The notes: generated by a model not told the origin, from the sequence alone. 64,000 bases of DNA from Phytobacter palmae (GCA_900112785.1 FONB01000003.1:1-64000), one strand, 5' to 3'. Shown: positions 18,583 to 32,269, numbered from the stretch's first letter. Translations and numbers: made by a program.

Positions 18583-20523
18583 ATGCGATTAACGACGAAA
18601 TTCTCAGCTTTTGTGACGCTACTAACCGGGCTGGCAATATTTGTTACCCTGGTTGGCTGCTCGCTGAGTTTTTATAACGCCATTCAGTCTAAGGTGGCGA
18701 ACCGCGTAGAAGCGGTTGCGGCGGTGGTTGATACCCGTTTGATTTTTATGTCCCCCTCTGCCATCTCATCTCATCTTGATGAATTGATGGTGCCAGTGGA
18801 CATTGTAGGTATTGAGGTCCGTCAGGGAAAAAAAACTGTTCTGCAGCACACCCGCAAAAGCAGTTATCGTCCGGCCGGCAGTAATTACCAGTATCGTGAA
18901 TTAGAGATTAACTCCCTTAAAAACCCTGGCATGACCATGACGCTGGTCTACCAGGACCCGATGGCTAACTATTTCCGTTCGCTTATGACCACCGTGCCGT
19001 TGACACTGGCGATCGGCTTTATGGTCCTGATTATTTTCCTCTCCGTACGCTGGCTGCGCCGACAACTCTCTGGTCAGGAGTTACTCGAACTTCGCTCTAC
19101 CCGTATTCTTAATGGGGAGCGCGGAGCGCAGGCGCGTGGTTCTGTTTATGAATGGCCATCCCGCGCCAGCAGCGCGCTGGATGTGTTGCTTTCAGAAATC
19201 CAGTTTGCCAGTGACCAACGCAGCCATATTGACACGCTGATTCGCTCCTATGCCGCGCAGGATACCAAAACCGGTCTCAATAACCGTCTGTTCTTTGATA
19301 ATCAACTGGCTACGCTGCTTGAGGATCAGGAGAAAGTAGGTGCGCACGGCGTTGTAATGATGATCCGGCTACCTGATTTTGAATTATTGCGCGATAGCTG
19401 GGGGCGTCCCGCAGTCGAAGAGCATCTGTTTATGCTCATTAACCTGTTATCGACATTTATTATGCGTTATCCCGGTGCGCTGCTTGCGCGCTACCACCGC
19501 AGTGATTTTACCGTGCTGTTACCACACCGCACCTTGAAAGAAGCGGAAAGTATCGCCGGACAGATTCTCAAAGCGGTAGACGGCCTGCAACCCAGCAAGA
19601 TGCTCGATCGTGAAGATATGATGCATATTGGTATTTGCGCCTGGCGCAGCGGCCAGTCGACGGAGCAAGTCATGGAACATGCCGAAGCGGCGACCCGTAA
19701 TGCGGTACTGCAAGGGGGGAATAGCTGGTCAGTTTACGACGATACGCTGCCTGAGCAGGGGCGCGGCAACGTTCGCTGGCGCACGCTAATTGAGCAAATG
19801 CTTAGTCGTGGCGGCCCACGGGTCTACCAGAAGCCTGCAGTGAATCGCGAAGGGATTGTTCACCATCGCGAACTGATGTGCCGCATATATGATGGCGACC
19901 AGGAGGTTATTTCTGCGGAATATATGCCTATGGTGCTGCAGTTTGGCCTGTCTGAGGAGTATGACCGGCTGCAAATTGGACGTCTCATTCCTTATTTACG
20001 TTACTGGCCGGAGGAAAACCTCGCCATGCAGGTGACGGTGGAGTCGCTGATTCGGCCACGTTTTCAGCGTTGGCTGCGCGATACCTTAATGCAATGTGAA
20101 AAATCGCAGCGTCGACGGATTATTTTTGAACTTGCCGAGGCTGATGTTTGTCAACATATCAGCCGGTTACAACCGGTGGTGCGGTTAATTAATGCGTTAG
20201 GCTCGCGAGTTGCTGTCACGCAGGCGGGTCTCACTCTGGTCAGTACCAGCTGGATTAAAGCGCTGGACGTTGAATTGCTAAAACTTCATCCTGGGATTGT
20301 CCGGAACATTGAGAAACGCACGGAAAATCAGCTACTGGTGCAAAGCCTTGTGGAGGCCTGCAAAGGTACGCATACGCGCGTTTTCGCCACTGGCGTTCGT
20401 TCGCGTGGTGAGTGGCAGACGCTGATTGAACGTGGCGTTTCAGGTGGTCAGGGAGATTTTTTTGCTTCCTCCCTGCCGCTTGACACCAATGTGAAAAAAT
20501 ATTCGCAAAGATACTCGGTTTGA
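18583..20523 (+). CDS. csrD: RNase E specificity factor CsrD (degenerate GGDEF-EAL protein)
   Basis: Membrane protein that directs RNase E decay of the CsrB and CsrC small RNAs and so controls CsrA activity. 646 residues, E. coli length. Two membrane segments flank a periplasmic/HAMP-like region (about 1-160), followed by GGDEF-like and EAL-like domains. GGDEF is replaced by HRSDF and EAL by ELM, the hallmark of CsrD, so no cyclic-di-GMP turnover is expected. The start at 18583 matches E. coli MRLTTKFSAF; the frame upstream from 18541 is not conserved. acuI (yhdH), its E. coli neighbour, is absent here. Confidence 0.96.
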   Translation: MRLTTKFSAFVTLLTGLAIFVTLVGCSLSFYNAIQSKVANRVEAVAAVVDTRLIFMSPSAISSHLDELMVPVDIVGIEVRQGKKTVLQHTRKSSYRPAGSNYQYRELEINSLKNPGMTMTLVYQDPMANYFRSLMTTVPLTLAIGFMVLIIFLSVRWLRRQLSGQELLELRSTRILNGERGAQARGSVYEWPSRASSALDVLLSEIQFASDQRSHIDTLIRSYAAQDTKTGLNNRLFFDNQLATLLEDQEKVGAHGVVMMIRLPDFELLRDSWGRPAVEEHLFMLINLLSTFIMRYPGALLARYHRSDFTVLLPHRTLKEAESIAGQILKAVDGLQPSKMLDREDMMHIGICAWRSGQSTEQVMEHAEAATRNAVLQGGNSWSVYDDTLPEQGRGNVRWRTLIEQMLSRGGPRVYQKPAVNREGIVHHRELMCRIYDGDQEVISAEYMPMVLQFGLSEEYDRLQIGRLIPYLRYWPEENLAMQVTVESLIRPRFQRWLRDTLMQCEKSQRRRIIFELAEADVCQHISRLQPVVRLINALGSRVAVTQAGLTLVSTSWIKALDVELLKLHPGIVRNIEKRTENQLLVQSLVEACKGTHTRVFATGVRSRGEWQTLIERGVSGGQGDFFASSLPLDTNVKKYSQRYSV

Positions 20524-21876
<1,353 letters not shown>

Positions 21877-21941
21877 TCTGATTCAGATTCGGGGCGAAGA
21901 TATCGCCCCGTATTTGTCTGGCCTGAGAATACGCAAAGCCT

Positions 21942-22946
21942 ATGAAGCCAATTTTTAGCCGTGGCCCGTCGCTACAGATTCGCCTTTTCCTGGCGGTGGT
22001 AGTGGCGCTCGGAGTCATTATTGCCGACAGCCGCCTCGGTACGTTCAGTCAAATTCGAACGTACATGGATACTGCCGTCAGTCCTTTCTATTTTATTTCC
22101 AATGGTCCTCGCGAATTATTAGATAGCGTTTCACAAACGATCTCGTCGCGCGATCAACTTGAGCTTGAAAACCGGGCATTGCGTCAGGAGCTGCTGCTGA
22201 AAAACAGCGAGCTGCTGATGTTAGGGCAATATAAACAGGAGAACGCGCGACTGCGTGAGCTGCTGGGTTCGCCGCTGCGTCAGGACGAACAGAAAATGGT
22301 CACTCAGGTTATCTCAACGGTCAACGATCCGTATAGCGATCAGGTTGTTATCGACAAGGGCAGCGTAAACGGTGTTTATGAAGGCCAGCCGGTAATCAGC
22401 GATAAAGGCGTGGTAGGTCAGGTTGTCGCGGTGGCCAAATTGACCAGCCGGGTGCTGTTGATTTGTGATGCGACTCATGCGCTGCCGATTCAGGTACTGC
22501 GTAACGATATTCGTGTTATTGCCGCAGGCAATGGCTGTACTGACGATCTGCAACTGGAGCATTTGCCAGCAAATACCGATATTCGGGTAGGCGATGTGCT
22601 GGTAACTTCCGGTCTGGGTGGGCGTTTCCCTGAAGGTTATCCTGTTGGGGTAGTCTCCTCCGTAAAACTCGACACGCAGCGGGCGTACACCGTTATTCAG
22701 GCGCGTCCTACCGCAGGCTTGCAGCGTCTGCGCTATTTACTATTGCTGTGGGGTGCCGATCGTAACGGTACGAATCCAATGACGCCGGAAGAAGTACACC
22801 GCGTGGCTAACGAACGCCTGATGCAGATGATGCCGCAAGTGTTGCCTGCACCAGATGCGATGGGGCCACCTGCGCCTATTCCTGCACCTGCAACCGGTAT
22901 TGCCGGGCCACCATCACCTTCTCAGGGTACCCGGGGAGGCCAATAG
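21942..22946 (+). CDS. mreC: Cell-shape protein MreC
   Basis: Bitopic inner-membrane protein that binds and activates PBP2. 334 residues against 367 in E. coli. An N-terminal membrane segment ([15 protein letters not shown]), a periplasmic coiled coil (about 65-110, [20 protein letters not shown]...) and the two beta-barrel MreC core are all conserved. The shortening is confined to the proline/glycine/alanine-rich C-terminal tail after residue ~300, which is of variable length in enterobacteria and probably disordered. It overlaps mreD by one base. Confidence 0.97.
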   Translation: MKPIFSRGPSLQIRLFLAVVVALGVIIADSRLGTFSQIRTYMDTAVSPFYFISNGPRELLDSVSQTISSRDQLELENRALRQELLLKNSELLMLGQYKQENARLRELLGSPLRQDEQKMVTQVISTVNDPYSDQVVIDKGSVNGVYEGQPVISDKGVVGQVVAVAKLTSRVLLICDATHALPIQVLRNDIRVIAAGNGCTDDLQLEHLPANTDIRVGDVLVTSGLGGRFPEGYPVGVVSSVKLDTQRAYTVIQARPTAGLQRLRYLLLLWGADRNGTNPMTPEEVHRVANERLMQMMPQVLPAPDAMGPPAPIPAPATGIAGPPSPSQGTRGGQ

Positions 22947-23434
22947 TGGCAAGTTACCGTAGCCAGGGGCGCTGGGTTATCTGGCTCTCGTTTCTTATCG
23001 CATTGTTGCTTCAAATTATGCCCTGGCCGGATGACATTCTTGTCTACCGGCCAAACTGGGTATTGCTTATCCTGCTTTACTGGATTCTGGCGCTACCGCA
23101 TCGCGTAAATGTCGGCACAGGTTTCGTTATGGGTGCCATACTGGATCTCATTAGCGGATCCACGCTGGGCGTACGTGCGTTGTCTCTGAGCATTATCGCT
23201 TATCTGGTTGCGCTTAAATTTCAACTGTTCCGCAACCTGGCGCTGTGGCAACAGGCGCTGGTGGTGATGGTCTTGTCGCTGGCAACAGAAGTCATCGTCT
23301 TCTGGGCTGAGTTTTTGGTCATTAATGTCTCCTTCAAACCAGAGATTTTCTGGAGTAGCTTCGTTAATGGCGTGCTTTGGCCGTGGCTTTTCCTGCTTAT
23401 GCGTAAAATTCGCCAGCAGTTTGCCGTGCAATAA
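22946..23434 (+). CDS. mreD: Cell-shape membrane protein MreD
   Basis: Integral inner-membrane partner of MreC in the elongasome. 162 residues, five or six membrane segments, E. coli length. The start is GTG at 22946 with GGGGAGG upstream. The mreC stop TAG shares its last base with this start, so the two are translationally coupled. The N-terminus [17 protein letters not shown] equals E. coli. Confidence 0.96.
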   Translation: MASYRSQGRWVIWLSFLIALLLQIMPWPDDILVYRPNWVLLILLYWILALPHRVNVGTGFVMGAILDLISGSTLGVRALSLSIIAYLVALKFQLFRNLALWQQALVVMVLSLATEVIVFWAEFLVINVSFKPEIFWSSFVNGVLWPWLFLLMRKIRQQFAVQ

Positions 23435-23442
23435 AGGTTTCT

Positions 23443-24036
23443 ATGACATCGATTTGGCTTGCCTCTGGTTCTCCGCGCCGTCAGGAATTGCTCACTCAAC
23501 TGGGCGTCACCTTCGAGCGAATTATTCCCGGTATTGAAGAGCAACGTCGGGCGCAAGAAAGCGCCCAACATTATGTTGTTCGACTGGCAAGGGAAAAGGC
23601 GCTCGCAGGCGTAGCGATGGTTTCCCGCGATTTACCGGTGCTGGGGGCAGACACCATTGTCATATTTAATGGTGAAGTGCTTGAAAAACCGAAAGACTCC
23701 TCGCATGCTGCTAAAATGCTGCGACAGCTCTCTGGTCAGACCCATCAGGTGATGACGGCCGTCGCGCTGGCGGATAGCCAACACCTGCTGGATTGTCTGG
23801 TGACAACCGAGGTGACATTCCGGGCCCTTTCTGATGATGATATTGCTACCTATGTTGCCAGCGGTGAGCCGATGGACAAAGCAGGCGCGTATGGAATTCA
23901 GGGGCTGGGCGGCTGTTTTGTCAGGAAAATAAACGGGAGTTATCACGCTGTGGTGGGTTTACCGCTGGTAGAGACCTGGGAACTGTTGAGCAACTTTAAC
24001 GCATTGCGCGAGGGAAGAGACAATCATGACGGCTGA
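23443..24036 (+). CDS. yhdE: Nucleoside triphosphate pyrophosphatase YhdE (Maf family)
   Basis: Hydrolyses dTTP and UTP (and modified pyrimidine nucleotides) to monophosphates, a house-cleaning role. 197 residues, family length. The N-terminal Maf signature [12 protein letters not shown] is at residues 5-16, catalytic ADTIV near 69, and KPKD and the GAYGIQG motif follow. It lies 8 nt after mreD and overlaps rng by 11 nt, so it is in the mreBCD-yhdE-rng string. Confidence 0.96.
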   Translation: MTSIWLASGSPRRQELLTQLGVTFERIIPGIEEQRRAQESAQHYVVRLAREKALAGVAMVSRDLPVLGADTIVIFNGEVLEKPKDSSHAAKMLRQLSGQTHQVMTAVALADSQHLLDCLVTTEVTFRALSDDDIATYVASGEPMDKAGAYGIQGLGGCFVRKINGSYHAVVGLPLVETWELLSNFNALREGRDNHDG

Positions 24037-25495
24037 ATTGTTAGTCAACATTACGCCATCGGAAACACGCGTGGCCTACATCGATGGCGGTATCCTGCAA
24101 GAGATTCACATCGAACGTGAAGCGCGACGCGGGATTGTAGGCAATATCTACAAGGGTCGGGTCAGTCGCGTACTGCCTGGTATGCAGGCGGCTTTTGTAG
24201 ATATTGGTCTGGATAAGGCCGCGTTTCTTCACGCCTCGGACATTATGCCTCACACCGAATGTGTGGCGGGGGAAGAGCAGAAGAATTTCACCGTTCGTGA
24301 TATCTCTGAACTGGTACGTCAGGGGCAAGATCTGATGGTTCAGGTGGTGAAGGATCCGCTGGGAACCAAAGGCGCTCGCCTGACCACAGACATCACCTTA
24401 CCTTCTCGCTATCTGGTCTTCATGCCAGGCGCGTCACACGTCGGGGTTTCTCAGCGTATCGAAAGCGAGGCTGAACGCGAGCGACTCAAGCAGGTTGTTT
24501 CTGAGTATTGTGATGAGCAGGGCGGCTTCATTATTCGCACGGCGGCAGAAGGGGTATGCAATGAAGATCTCGCCGCTGACGCTGCCTACCTCAAGCGGGT
24601 GTGGACGAAGGTAATGGAGCGCAAAAAGCGTCAGCAGACCCGGTGCAAGCTCTACGGCGAACTGGCTCTGGCGCAGCGTGTCCTGCGTGACTTTGCCGAT
24701 GCTCAACTCGACCGGATCCGCGTTGACTCACGTCTGACCTATGAGATGTTGCTGGAGTTCACTGCGGAATACATGCCGGAAATGACCAGCATGATTGAAC
24801 ACTACAGTGGTCGCCAGCCGATATTTGATCTCTATGACGTTGAGAATGAAATTCAGCGCGCGCTGGAAAGAAAAGTGGAACTGAAATCCGGCGGCTATCT
24901 GGTTATCGACCAGACCGAAGCGATGACGACGGTGGATATCAACACCGGGGCGTTTGTTGGCCACCGTAACCTTGATGACACCATTTTCAATACCAATATT
25001 GAGGCCACACAGGCTATTGCTCGCCAGCTGCGTTTACGTAATCTCGGCGGCATTATCATTATTGATTTCATTGACATGAATAATGATGACCACCGCCGCC
25101 GCGTCCTGCACTCACTGGAACAAGCGTTGAGTAAGGACCGTGTGAAGACCAGCATAAATGGTTTCTCTCAACTCGGTCTGGTTGAGATGACCCGTAAACG
25201 CACGCGTGAAAGTGTGGAGCATGTTCTCTGTAATGAATGCCCCACCTGCCATGGAAGAGGCACAGTAAAAACGGTGGAAACCGTCTGCTACGAAATCATG
25301 CGCGAGATTGTTCGCGTACACCATGCTTACGACTCGGATCGTTTCCTGGTCTATGCTTCTCCTGCTGTGGCGGAAACCCTGAAAGGGGAAGAGTCCCATG
25401 CGCTGGCTGAGGTCGAAATCTTTGTCGGTAAGCAAGTTAAAGTGCAAATTGAGCCGCTCTATAATCAGGAGCAGTTTGATGTGGTGATGATGTAA
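24026..25495 (+). CDS. rng: Ribonuclease G
   Basis: Endoribonuclease that matures the 5' end of 16S rRNA and degrades selected mRNAs (adhE, eno). 489 residues as in E. coli. The S1 domain (about 38-120) is followed by the DNase-I-like catalytic domain with metal-binding aspartates in TVDINTGAF and IIDFIDMNN, and the zinc-link cysteines in [10 protein letters not shown]. It lacks the RNase E scaffold tail, as expected. The central segment around residues 175-250 is more diverged from E. coli than the rest. The start overlaps yhdE. Confidence 0.97.
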   Translation: MTAELLVNITPSETRVAYIDGGILQEIHIEREARRGIVGNIYKGRVSRVLPGMQAAFVDIGLDKAAFLHASDIMPHTECVAGEEQKNFTVRDISELVRQGQDLMVQVVKDPLGTKGARLTTDITLPSRYLVFMPGASHVGVSQRIESEAERERLKQVVSEYCDEQGGFIIRTAAEGVCNEDLAADAAYLKRVWTKVMERKKRQQTRCKLYGELALAQRVLRDFADAQLDRIRVDSRLTYEMLLEFTAEYMPEMTSMIEHYSGRQPIFDLYDVENEIQRALERKVELKSGGYLVIDQTEAMTTVDINTGAFVGHRNLDDTIFNTNIEATQAIARQLRLRNLGGIIIIDFIDMNNDDHRRRVLHSLEQALSKDRVKTSINGFSQLGLVEMTRKRTRESVEHVLCNECPTCHGRGTVKTVETVCYEIMREIVRVHHAYDSDRFLVYASPAVAETLKGEESHALAEVEIFVGKQVKVQIEPLYNQEQFDVVMM

Positions 25496-25536
25496 AAGAC
25501 GATTACGTCCAGACGTTTGTTGACAAGGAGAGGTGC

Positions 25537-28500
25537 GTGAGGCGATTGCCGGGGATATTGCTGCTTACAGGGGCGACGCTGGTAGTGATAGTGGCGCTGC
25601 TGGTAAGTGGGCTGCGCCTTGTCCTGCCCCATCTGGATAGCTGGCGCCCGGAAATCCTGGCGAAAATTCAGGCACAAACAGGGATTGCGGTTGATGCGAG
25701 TCATCTGAACGCCAGTTGGGAAAATTTCGGCCCTATCCTCGACGTTCGTGATGTTAAAGCCACCCTCAAAGATGGCGGCGATCTGTCCGTTAAACGCGTC
25801 ACCCTGGCGCTGGACGTGTGGCAAAGCCTGCTACAAATGCGCTGGCAGTTCCGCGATCTCACGTTTTATCAGTTAGCTGTGCGCACAAATACCCCGTTGC
25901 AGCGCAATGATGATGATAATGCGATCGAAACAGATCGCATCAGCGACCTGTTCCTTCGCCAGTTCGATCACTTCGATCTGCGCGACAGTCGACTGAGCTT
26001 TTTGACTCTCTCCGGCCAGCGCGCCGAACTTGCAATCCCGCAATTGACCTGGCTTAACAGTAATGACCGGCACCGCGCAGAAGGCCAGGTGAGTCTGTCC
26101 AGCCTGACCGGGCAACACGGCGTTATGCAGGTAAGAATGGATCTGCGCGATGACAGGGGCATCCTCAATAATGGGCGGCTGTGGCTACAGGCAGACGACA
26201 TCGACGTTAAGCCCTGGCTTAACAAATGGATGCAGGACAACGTTGCGCTGGATAGCGCACGTTTTAGTCTTGAAGGCTGGATGACCCTGAATAAAGGTGT
26301 TGTGGAAAGTGGTGATGTCTGGCTTAAAAAGGGCGGCGCCAGCTGGCAGGGCGACAACGACACGCATCATCTCCTGGTCGATAACCTGACCGCGCACGTC
26401 TCGCGTCAGCAACAGGGCTGGCAGTTTGATATTCCTGCAACACGCATCACTATGGATGACAACCCGTGGCCGCAAGGCTCGCTCTCCTTTGCGTGGGTGC
26501 CTGCCCGGGAAACGGGAGAGGCAACCGGTCAGCGCAGTGATGAATTACGCGTCCGGGCCAGTCGTCTCGATCTGAATGCTCTTGACGGTATGCTGCCGAT
26601 TGCCGAAAAAATTTCTCCAGAGCTGGGGAAAGTTTGGCGGATTATGGCGCCGGAAGGGTTGCTGGAAAACCTGGCGCTGGATATTCCGCTACAGGCGACG
26701 GAAAAAACGCGCTTTCAGGCAAGATGGAAAGACATCTCCTGGAAGCAGTGGGAACTGCTGCCGGGCGTTGAGAACCTTTCCGGTACGTTATCCGGCAGTG
26801 TTGAAAATGGGCGCGTTACTGTCGAAATGGCAAAGGCGAAAATGCCTTATGCCACGGTTTTCCGTGCGCCGCTGGAAATAGAAAAAGGGGTAGCGACCCT
26901 TGCCTGGCAAAACGATGAACGCGGTCTGCAGATCGATGGGCATGATATCGACGTGCAGGCCAATGCAATACACGCCAGGGGGAATTTCCGCTACCTTCAG
27001 CCGGCAGGCGACGAGCCGTGGCTGGGTATTCTGGCGGGTATTAATGTTACCGATGGCGGCCAGGCATGGCGTTACTTCCCGGAAAATCTGATGGGCAAAG
27101 CGCTAGTGGATTACCTTAGCGCGGCCATTCAGGGCGGACAGGCTGACAACGCAACGCTGGTCTATGGCGGTAACCCGCGGCTATTTCCATATAAGCACAA
27201 TGAAGGGCAGTTCGAGGTGCTGGTGCCGTTACGTAATGCCACCTTTGCCTTTCAGCCAGACTGGCCGGCGCTGAAAAATTTCGATATTCAACTCGATTTC
27301 ATCAATGACGGACTGTGGATGAAGACAGATGAAGTGGCATTAGGCGGTGTCAAAGCCACAAATCTGACGGCTGTCATTCCGGATTACCTCAAAGAGAAAT
27401 TGCTGATTGATGCCGATATCAACGGGCCGGGGAAAGCGGTTGGCCCCTATTTTAAAGATACGCCACTGAAAGATACGCTTTCTACAGCTCTTGATGAACT
27501 CCAGTTGGATGGTGATGTGAGTGCTCGCTTACATCTTGATATACCGCTCGACGGCGAGATGACAACCGCAAAAGGCGATGTTGTTCTCAACCACAATAAC
27601 CTGTTCATCAAACCGCTTAACAGTACGGTGAAAGATCTGCGGGGCGGGTTCAGCTTTGTTAACGGCAATCTCAAAAGCGAGCCACTGCAGGCTATGTGGT
27701 TTAACCAGCCTGTGAATATTGATTTTACTACCACCGAAGGGACGAAAGCTTATCAGGTGGCGGTGAATCTCAATGGCAACTGGCAACCGGCGAAAACGGG
27801 TGTAATGCCGCAGCAAGTCAGTGATGCGGTGAGCGGCAGTATGGGCTGGAAAGGCAAAGTGGACATCGAACTGCCGCACAGCGCCGGGGCGAAATATAAC
27901 GTTAGTATTGATGGTGACTTGACGGGTATCGCCAGTCGTCTGCCGCCGCCGCTTGATAAGCCTGCGGGGAAGGCGTTGCCGGTGAAGGTGAATGTTGAAG
28001 GTAATCTGCGCAGTTTCGATCTGACTGGCAGCGCGGGCAATAACAACCATTTCAACAGTCGCTGGTTACTCAACCAGAAACTCACCCTCGACAGGGCAAT
28101 CTGGACCTCAGATAGCCGCACAATGCCACCACTGCCTGAACAGGCCGGCCTTGAGCTGAATCTACCGCCAATGAATGGCGCGCAGTGGCTGGGTCTGTTG
28201 CGTCAGGGGGTTGCCAACAATGTCAGCAATACAACGGCCTTCCCGGCCAGTGTTACGCTGCGTACTCCGGCACTTACCCTGGCAGGCCAGCAATGGAACA
28301 ACCTGAGTATTGTCTCGCAGCCACAGGCCTCAGGGTCAGTTGTCGAAGCGCAAGGACGTGAAATCAACGGGACGTTTACGTTGCAGGATAACGCACCGTG
28401 GCAGGCTGCGATTCGCTACCTTTACTACAACCCGTCTGCGACGGCATCGGATGACAACGATATCTCTTCGCCGTCAACGTTGCTGCGCGGCAAGATGCAG

Positions 28501-29346
28501 GTGGATTTCACCGGCTGGCCGGATCTGCAACTGCGTTGTGCAGAGTGCTGGCTGTGGGGCCAAAAATATGGCCGTATCGAGGGTGATTTCGCAATCAACG
28601 GAGATACCCTGTCGCTGGCTAATGGTCTGATAGACAGTGGTTTTGCCCGTCTCACTGCCGATGGCGAGTGGGTCAATAAAACCGGCGGTGAACGGACCTC
28701 ACTCAAAGGCACCCTTCACGGCGACAAAATCGATTCGGCGATGAATTTCTTTGGGATTTCAACACCACTGCGCAATGCGCCGTTTGATGTGAACTATGAT
28801 TTACACTGGCGTAGCGCGCCATGGCAGCCGCAGGAAGAGTCGCTTAACGGTATTCTGCGTACCCGTCTCGGCAAAGGTGATATTACCGATATCAGCACCG
28901 GGCACGCAGGGCAACTGCTGCGCCTGTTTAGTGTCGACGCGTTGCTGCGCAAGCTTCGTTTCGATTTCAGCGACACGTTCAGCAGTGAAGGGTTCTATTT
29001 TGACTCTATCCGCAGTGCGGCATGGATCAAAGATGGTGTTTTGCATACTGACGATACGCTGGTGGACGGCCTGGAAGCTGATATTGCGATGAAAGGGTCG
29101 GTGGATCTGGTACAGCGTCAATTAGATGTCGAGGCGGTTGTCGCCCCGGAAATTTCAGCAACGGTAGGTGTTGCGGCAGCCTTTGCCGTCAATCCGATTG
29201 TCGGTGCGGCGGTGTTTGCCGCCAGTAAAGTTTTGGGGCCGTTGTGGAATAAAGTCTCCATTTTGCGTTATCGCATCACCGGTCCGGTAGACAAACCACA
29301 AATCAATGAAGTCTTACGCCAGCCGCGTACAGATAAAAAGCAATGA
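25537..29346 (+). CDS. yhdP: AsmA-like intermembrane phospholipid transporter YhdP
   Basis: Long inner-membrane-anchored bridge that moves phospholipid towards the outer membrane, partly redundant with TamB and YdbH. 1269 residues (E. coli 1266). One N-terminal membrane segment (about 5-27) is followed by a very long beta-rich repeat groove. The DUF3971 and AsmA-like C-terminal signature includes LVDGLEADIAMKGSVDL and the conserved AAAFAVNPIVGAAVFAASKV. The start is GTG at 25537 with AAGGAGAGG upstream, matching E. coli MRRLPGILLLTGA. Sequence divergence from E. coli is spread evenly. It is followed by tldD. Confidence 0.96.
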   Translation: MRRLPGILLLTGATLVVIVALLVSGLRLVLPHLDSWRPEILAKIQAQTGIAVDASHLNASWENFGPILDVRDVKATLKDGGDLSVKRVTLALDVWQSLLQMRWQFRDLTFYQLAVRTNTPLQRNDDDNAIETDRISDLFLRQFDHFDLRDSRLSFLTLSGQRAELAIPQLTWLNSNDRHRAEGQVSLSSLTGQHGVMQVRMDLRDDRGILNNGRLWLQADDIDVKPWLNKWMQDNVALDSARFSLEGWMTLNKGVVESGDVWLKKGGASWQGDNDTHHLLVDNLTAHVSRQQQGWQFDIPATRITMDDNPWPQGSLSFAWVPARETGEATGQRSDELRVRASRLDLNALDGMLPIAEKISPELGKVWRIMAPEGLLENLALDIPLQATEKTRFQARWKDISWKQWELLPGVENLSGTLSGSVENGRVTVEMAKAKMPYATVFRAPLEIEKGVATLAWQNDERGLQIDGHDIDVQANAIHARGNFRYLQPAGDEPWLGILAGINVTDGGQAWRYFPENLMGKALVDYLSAAIQGGQADNATLVYGGNPRLFPYKHNEGQFEVLVPLRNATFAFQPDWPALKNFDIQLDFINDGLWMKTDEVALGGVKATNLTAVIPDYLKEKLLIDADINGPGKAVGPYFKDTPLKDTLSTALDELQLDGDVSARLHLDIPLDGEMTTAKGDVVLNHNNLFIKPLNSTVKDLRGGFSFVNGNLKSEPLQAMWFNQPVNIDFTTTEGTKAYQVAVNLNGNWQPAKTGVMPQQVSDAVSGSMGWKGKVDIELPHSAGAKYNVSIDGDLTGIASRLPPPLDKPAGKALPVKVNVEGNLRSFDLTGSAGNNNHFNSRWLLNQKLTLDRAIWTSDSRTMPPLPEQAGLELNLPPMNGAQWLGLLRQGVANNVSNTTAFPASVTLRTPALTLAGQQWNNLSIVSQPQASGSVVEAQGREINGTFTLQDNAPWQAAIRYLYYNPSATASDDNDISSPSTLLRGKMQVDFTGWPDLQLRCAECWLWGQKYGRIEGDFAINGDTLSLANGLIDSGFARLTADGEWVNKTGGERTSLKGTLHGDKIDSAMNFFGISTPLRNAPFDVNYDLHWRSAPWQPQEESLNGILRTRLGKGDITDISTGHAGQLLRLFSVDALLRKLRFDFSDTFSSEGFYFDSIRSAAWIKDGVLHTDDTLVDGLEADIAMKGSVDLVQRQLDVEAVVAPEISATVGVAAAFAVNPIVGAAVFAASKVLGPLWNKVSILRYRITGPVDKPQINEVLRQPRTDKKQ

Positions 29347-29425
29347 TTTGACGGCGTCGGCGAATTGCCTCAAGCTCCTTATATCACACTTTATTATTGC
29401 CCGATGTGGCGGCAACGACGAGTAG

Positions 29426-30877
<1,452 letters not shown>

Positions 30878-30907
30878 TTATTATGAGTGGCCCGGGAGCG
30901 TCAGCGC

Positions 30908-30939
30908 TTAACCGGGCTATGTCCATGTAGCCCGGTTAA
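30908..30939. terminator. REP-like bidirectional hairpin between tldD and aaeR
   Basis: The stem TTAACCGGGCTA / TAGCCCGGTTAA with a short loop, between convergent tldD and aaeR. The GCCCGG core resembles enterobacterial REP palindromes. It probably ends or stabilises both messages. Confidence 0.7.
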
Positions 30940-30961
30940 GGCATTTATGCCGCAACCGGGT

Positions 30962-31885
30962 TCACAACCCCCGCCCCTGCATCCCCTGATACAGCTTTGC
31001 GACCTCGGTAAAATAATCCGTCAGATAGTTAATACAGACCTGCACCTTTAGCGGCAGTTTGTCTTTTTCCGTATAGAGCGCCCAGACCGGACGTGGATCG
31101 GACTGATAGCGGCTAAACAAGATCTCCAGCGTCCCGTTATTGATCTCATTGATCGCCCACATCAATGGTACATAGGCGATCCCGGCCCCGGCGGTAAGCC
31201 AGCGCGTCATGGTCATTGGATCATTGGTGACAAAGCGGCCCTGGGGGATAAGGCGAGTGGAAATACCTTCCGGAGCTATCAGTTCAAATTCATTATCGGG
31301 CCTGACGCTGTATTCCAGCCATGAATGGTTCACCAGATCCGTGGGTTTTTCCGGAATACCATATTGCGCCAGATAACTTTTGGCCGCGCAGACGACCATC
31401 GGCATAGCCCCCAGGCGCCGCGAAAACAGGCTCGAATCCTGCAATGCGCCCACCCGGATGACCACATCCAACCCGTCGGCAATGAGGTCCGGCGCAGGGA
31501 TGCCTGTCACCAGATTGACCGATAAACCGGGGTACTCTTTCAGCATCGCGGCGGTCATCTGTGCGAGAACATTCTGCGCCATGGTTGAAGAACAACCAAT
31601 GCGCAATGTACCAATGGGCGTGTTATTAAAGGCATAAAGCTGTTCATGCACATCCTGCACTTCGTGCAGCATGCGTCGGCAACCCTGATAGTAAATTTTC
31701 CCGGCTTCGGTAAGCCCAAGGCTTCGTGTACTGCGGTTTAACAGCTTTACCTGTAGTTCATCTTCCAGCTTCGCCACCGTTTGACTGATGGATGACACGC
31801 TCATTTGTAATTGCCGTGCCGCGGCAGTAAATGAACCTTGTTCCACCACTTTGGCGAATACCGACATGCGTTTCAGTCGTTCCAT
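30962..31885 (-). CDS. aaeR: LysR-family regulator AaeR
   Basis: Activator of aaeXAB in response to aromatic carboxylates such as p-hydroxybenzoate in E. coli. 307 residues. The N-terminal winged helix-turn-helix is near 17-36 (GSFTAAARQLQMSVSSISQT), followed by the linker helix and a type-2 periplasmic-binding effector domain. It is divergent from aaeX; the 173-nt gap 31886-32058 should contain its target site. The C-terminus is two residues shorter than in E. coli. Confidence 0.95.
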   Translation of the reverse strand: MERLKRMSVFAKVVEQGSFTAAARQLQMSVSSISQTVAKLEDELQVKLLNRSTRSLGLTEAGKIYYQGCRRMLHEVQDVHEQLYAFNNTPIGTLRIGCSSTMAQNVLAQMTAAMLKEYPGLSVNLVTGIPAPDLIADGLDVVIRVGALQDSSLFSRRLGAMPMVVCAAKSYLAQYGIPEKPTDLVNHSWLEYSVRPDNEFELIAPEGISTRLIPQGRFVTNDPMTMTRWLTAGAGIAYVPLMWAINEINNGTLEILFSRYQSDPRPVWALYTEKDKLPLKVQVCINYLTDYFTEVAKLYQGMQGRGL

Positions 31886-32058
31886 TATTCACTCTGGCTT
31901 AAAAGTGATTTAGATCACATAATATAGATAACAGCATAACAGTTACGTTAATATACTATTTGCTGAATAATTAACGTGCCGATCTCGCCTTGCTTCCTGC
32001 TCCGCTGCGGTGCGTATAAGAAATATTGTCGCCTGCATTCTCTCTAATCAAGGTCAAC

Positions 32059-32262
32059 ATGAGTCTGTTTCCCGTTATCGTGGTGTTCGGTCTGTCGTTC
32101 CCACCGATTTTTTTTGAATTGCTTTTGTCACTGGCGATCTTCTGGCTGGTGCGCCGCATGCTGATCCCGACCGGGATCTATGATTTTGTCTGGCATCCGG
32201 CGTTGTTCAATACCGCGCTCTACTGCTGCTTGTTTTACCTGCTGTCGCGTCTGTTTGTTTGA
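32059..32262 (+). CDS. aaeX: Small membrane protein AaeX
   Basis: A 67-residue inner-membrane protein (DUF1656) with two hydrophobic helices, matching E. coli AaeX nearly residue for residue. It is first in aaeXAB. The start at 32059 follows the ribosome-site-like AAGG, and the frame upstream to 32026 is not conserved. Its role in the efflux system is unproven. Confidence 0.94.
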   Translation: MSLFPVIVVFGLSFPPIFFELLLSLAIFWLVRRMLIPTGIYDFVWHPALFNTALYCCLFYLLSRLFV

Positions 32263-32269
32263 GGTAGAA

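Noticed and set aside
18583-20523. CsrD as an active diguanylate cyclase or phosphodiesterase
   Set aside because: GGDEF is HRSDF and EAL is ELM, the known degenerate state of CsrD.
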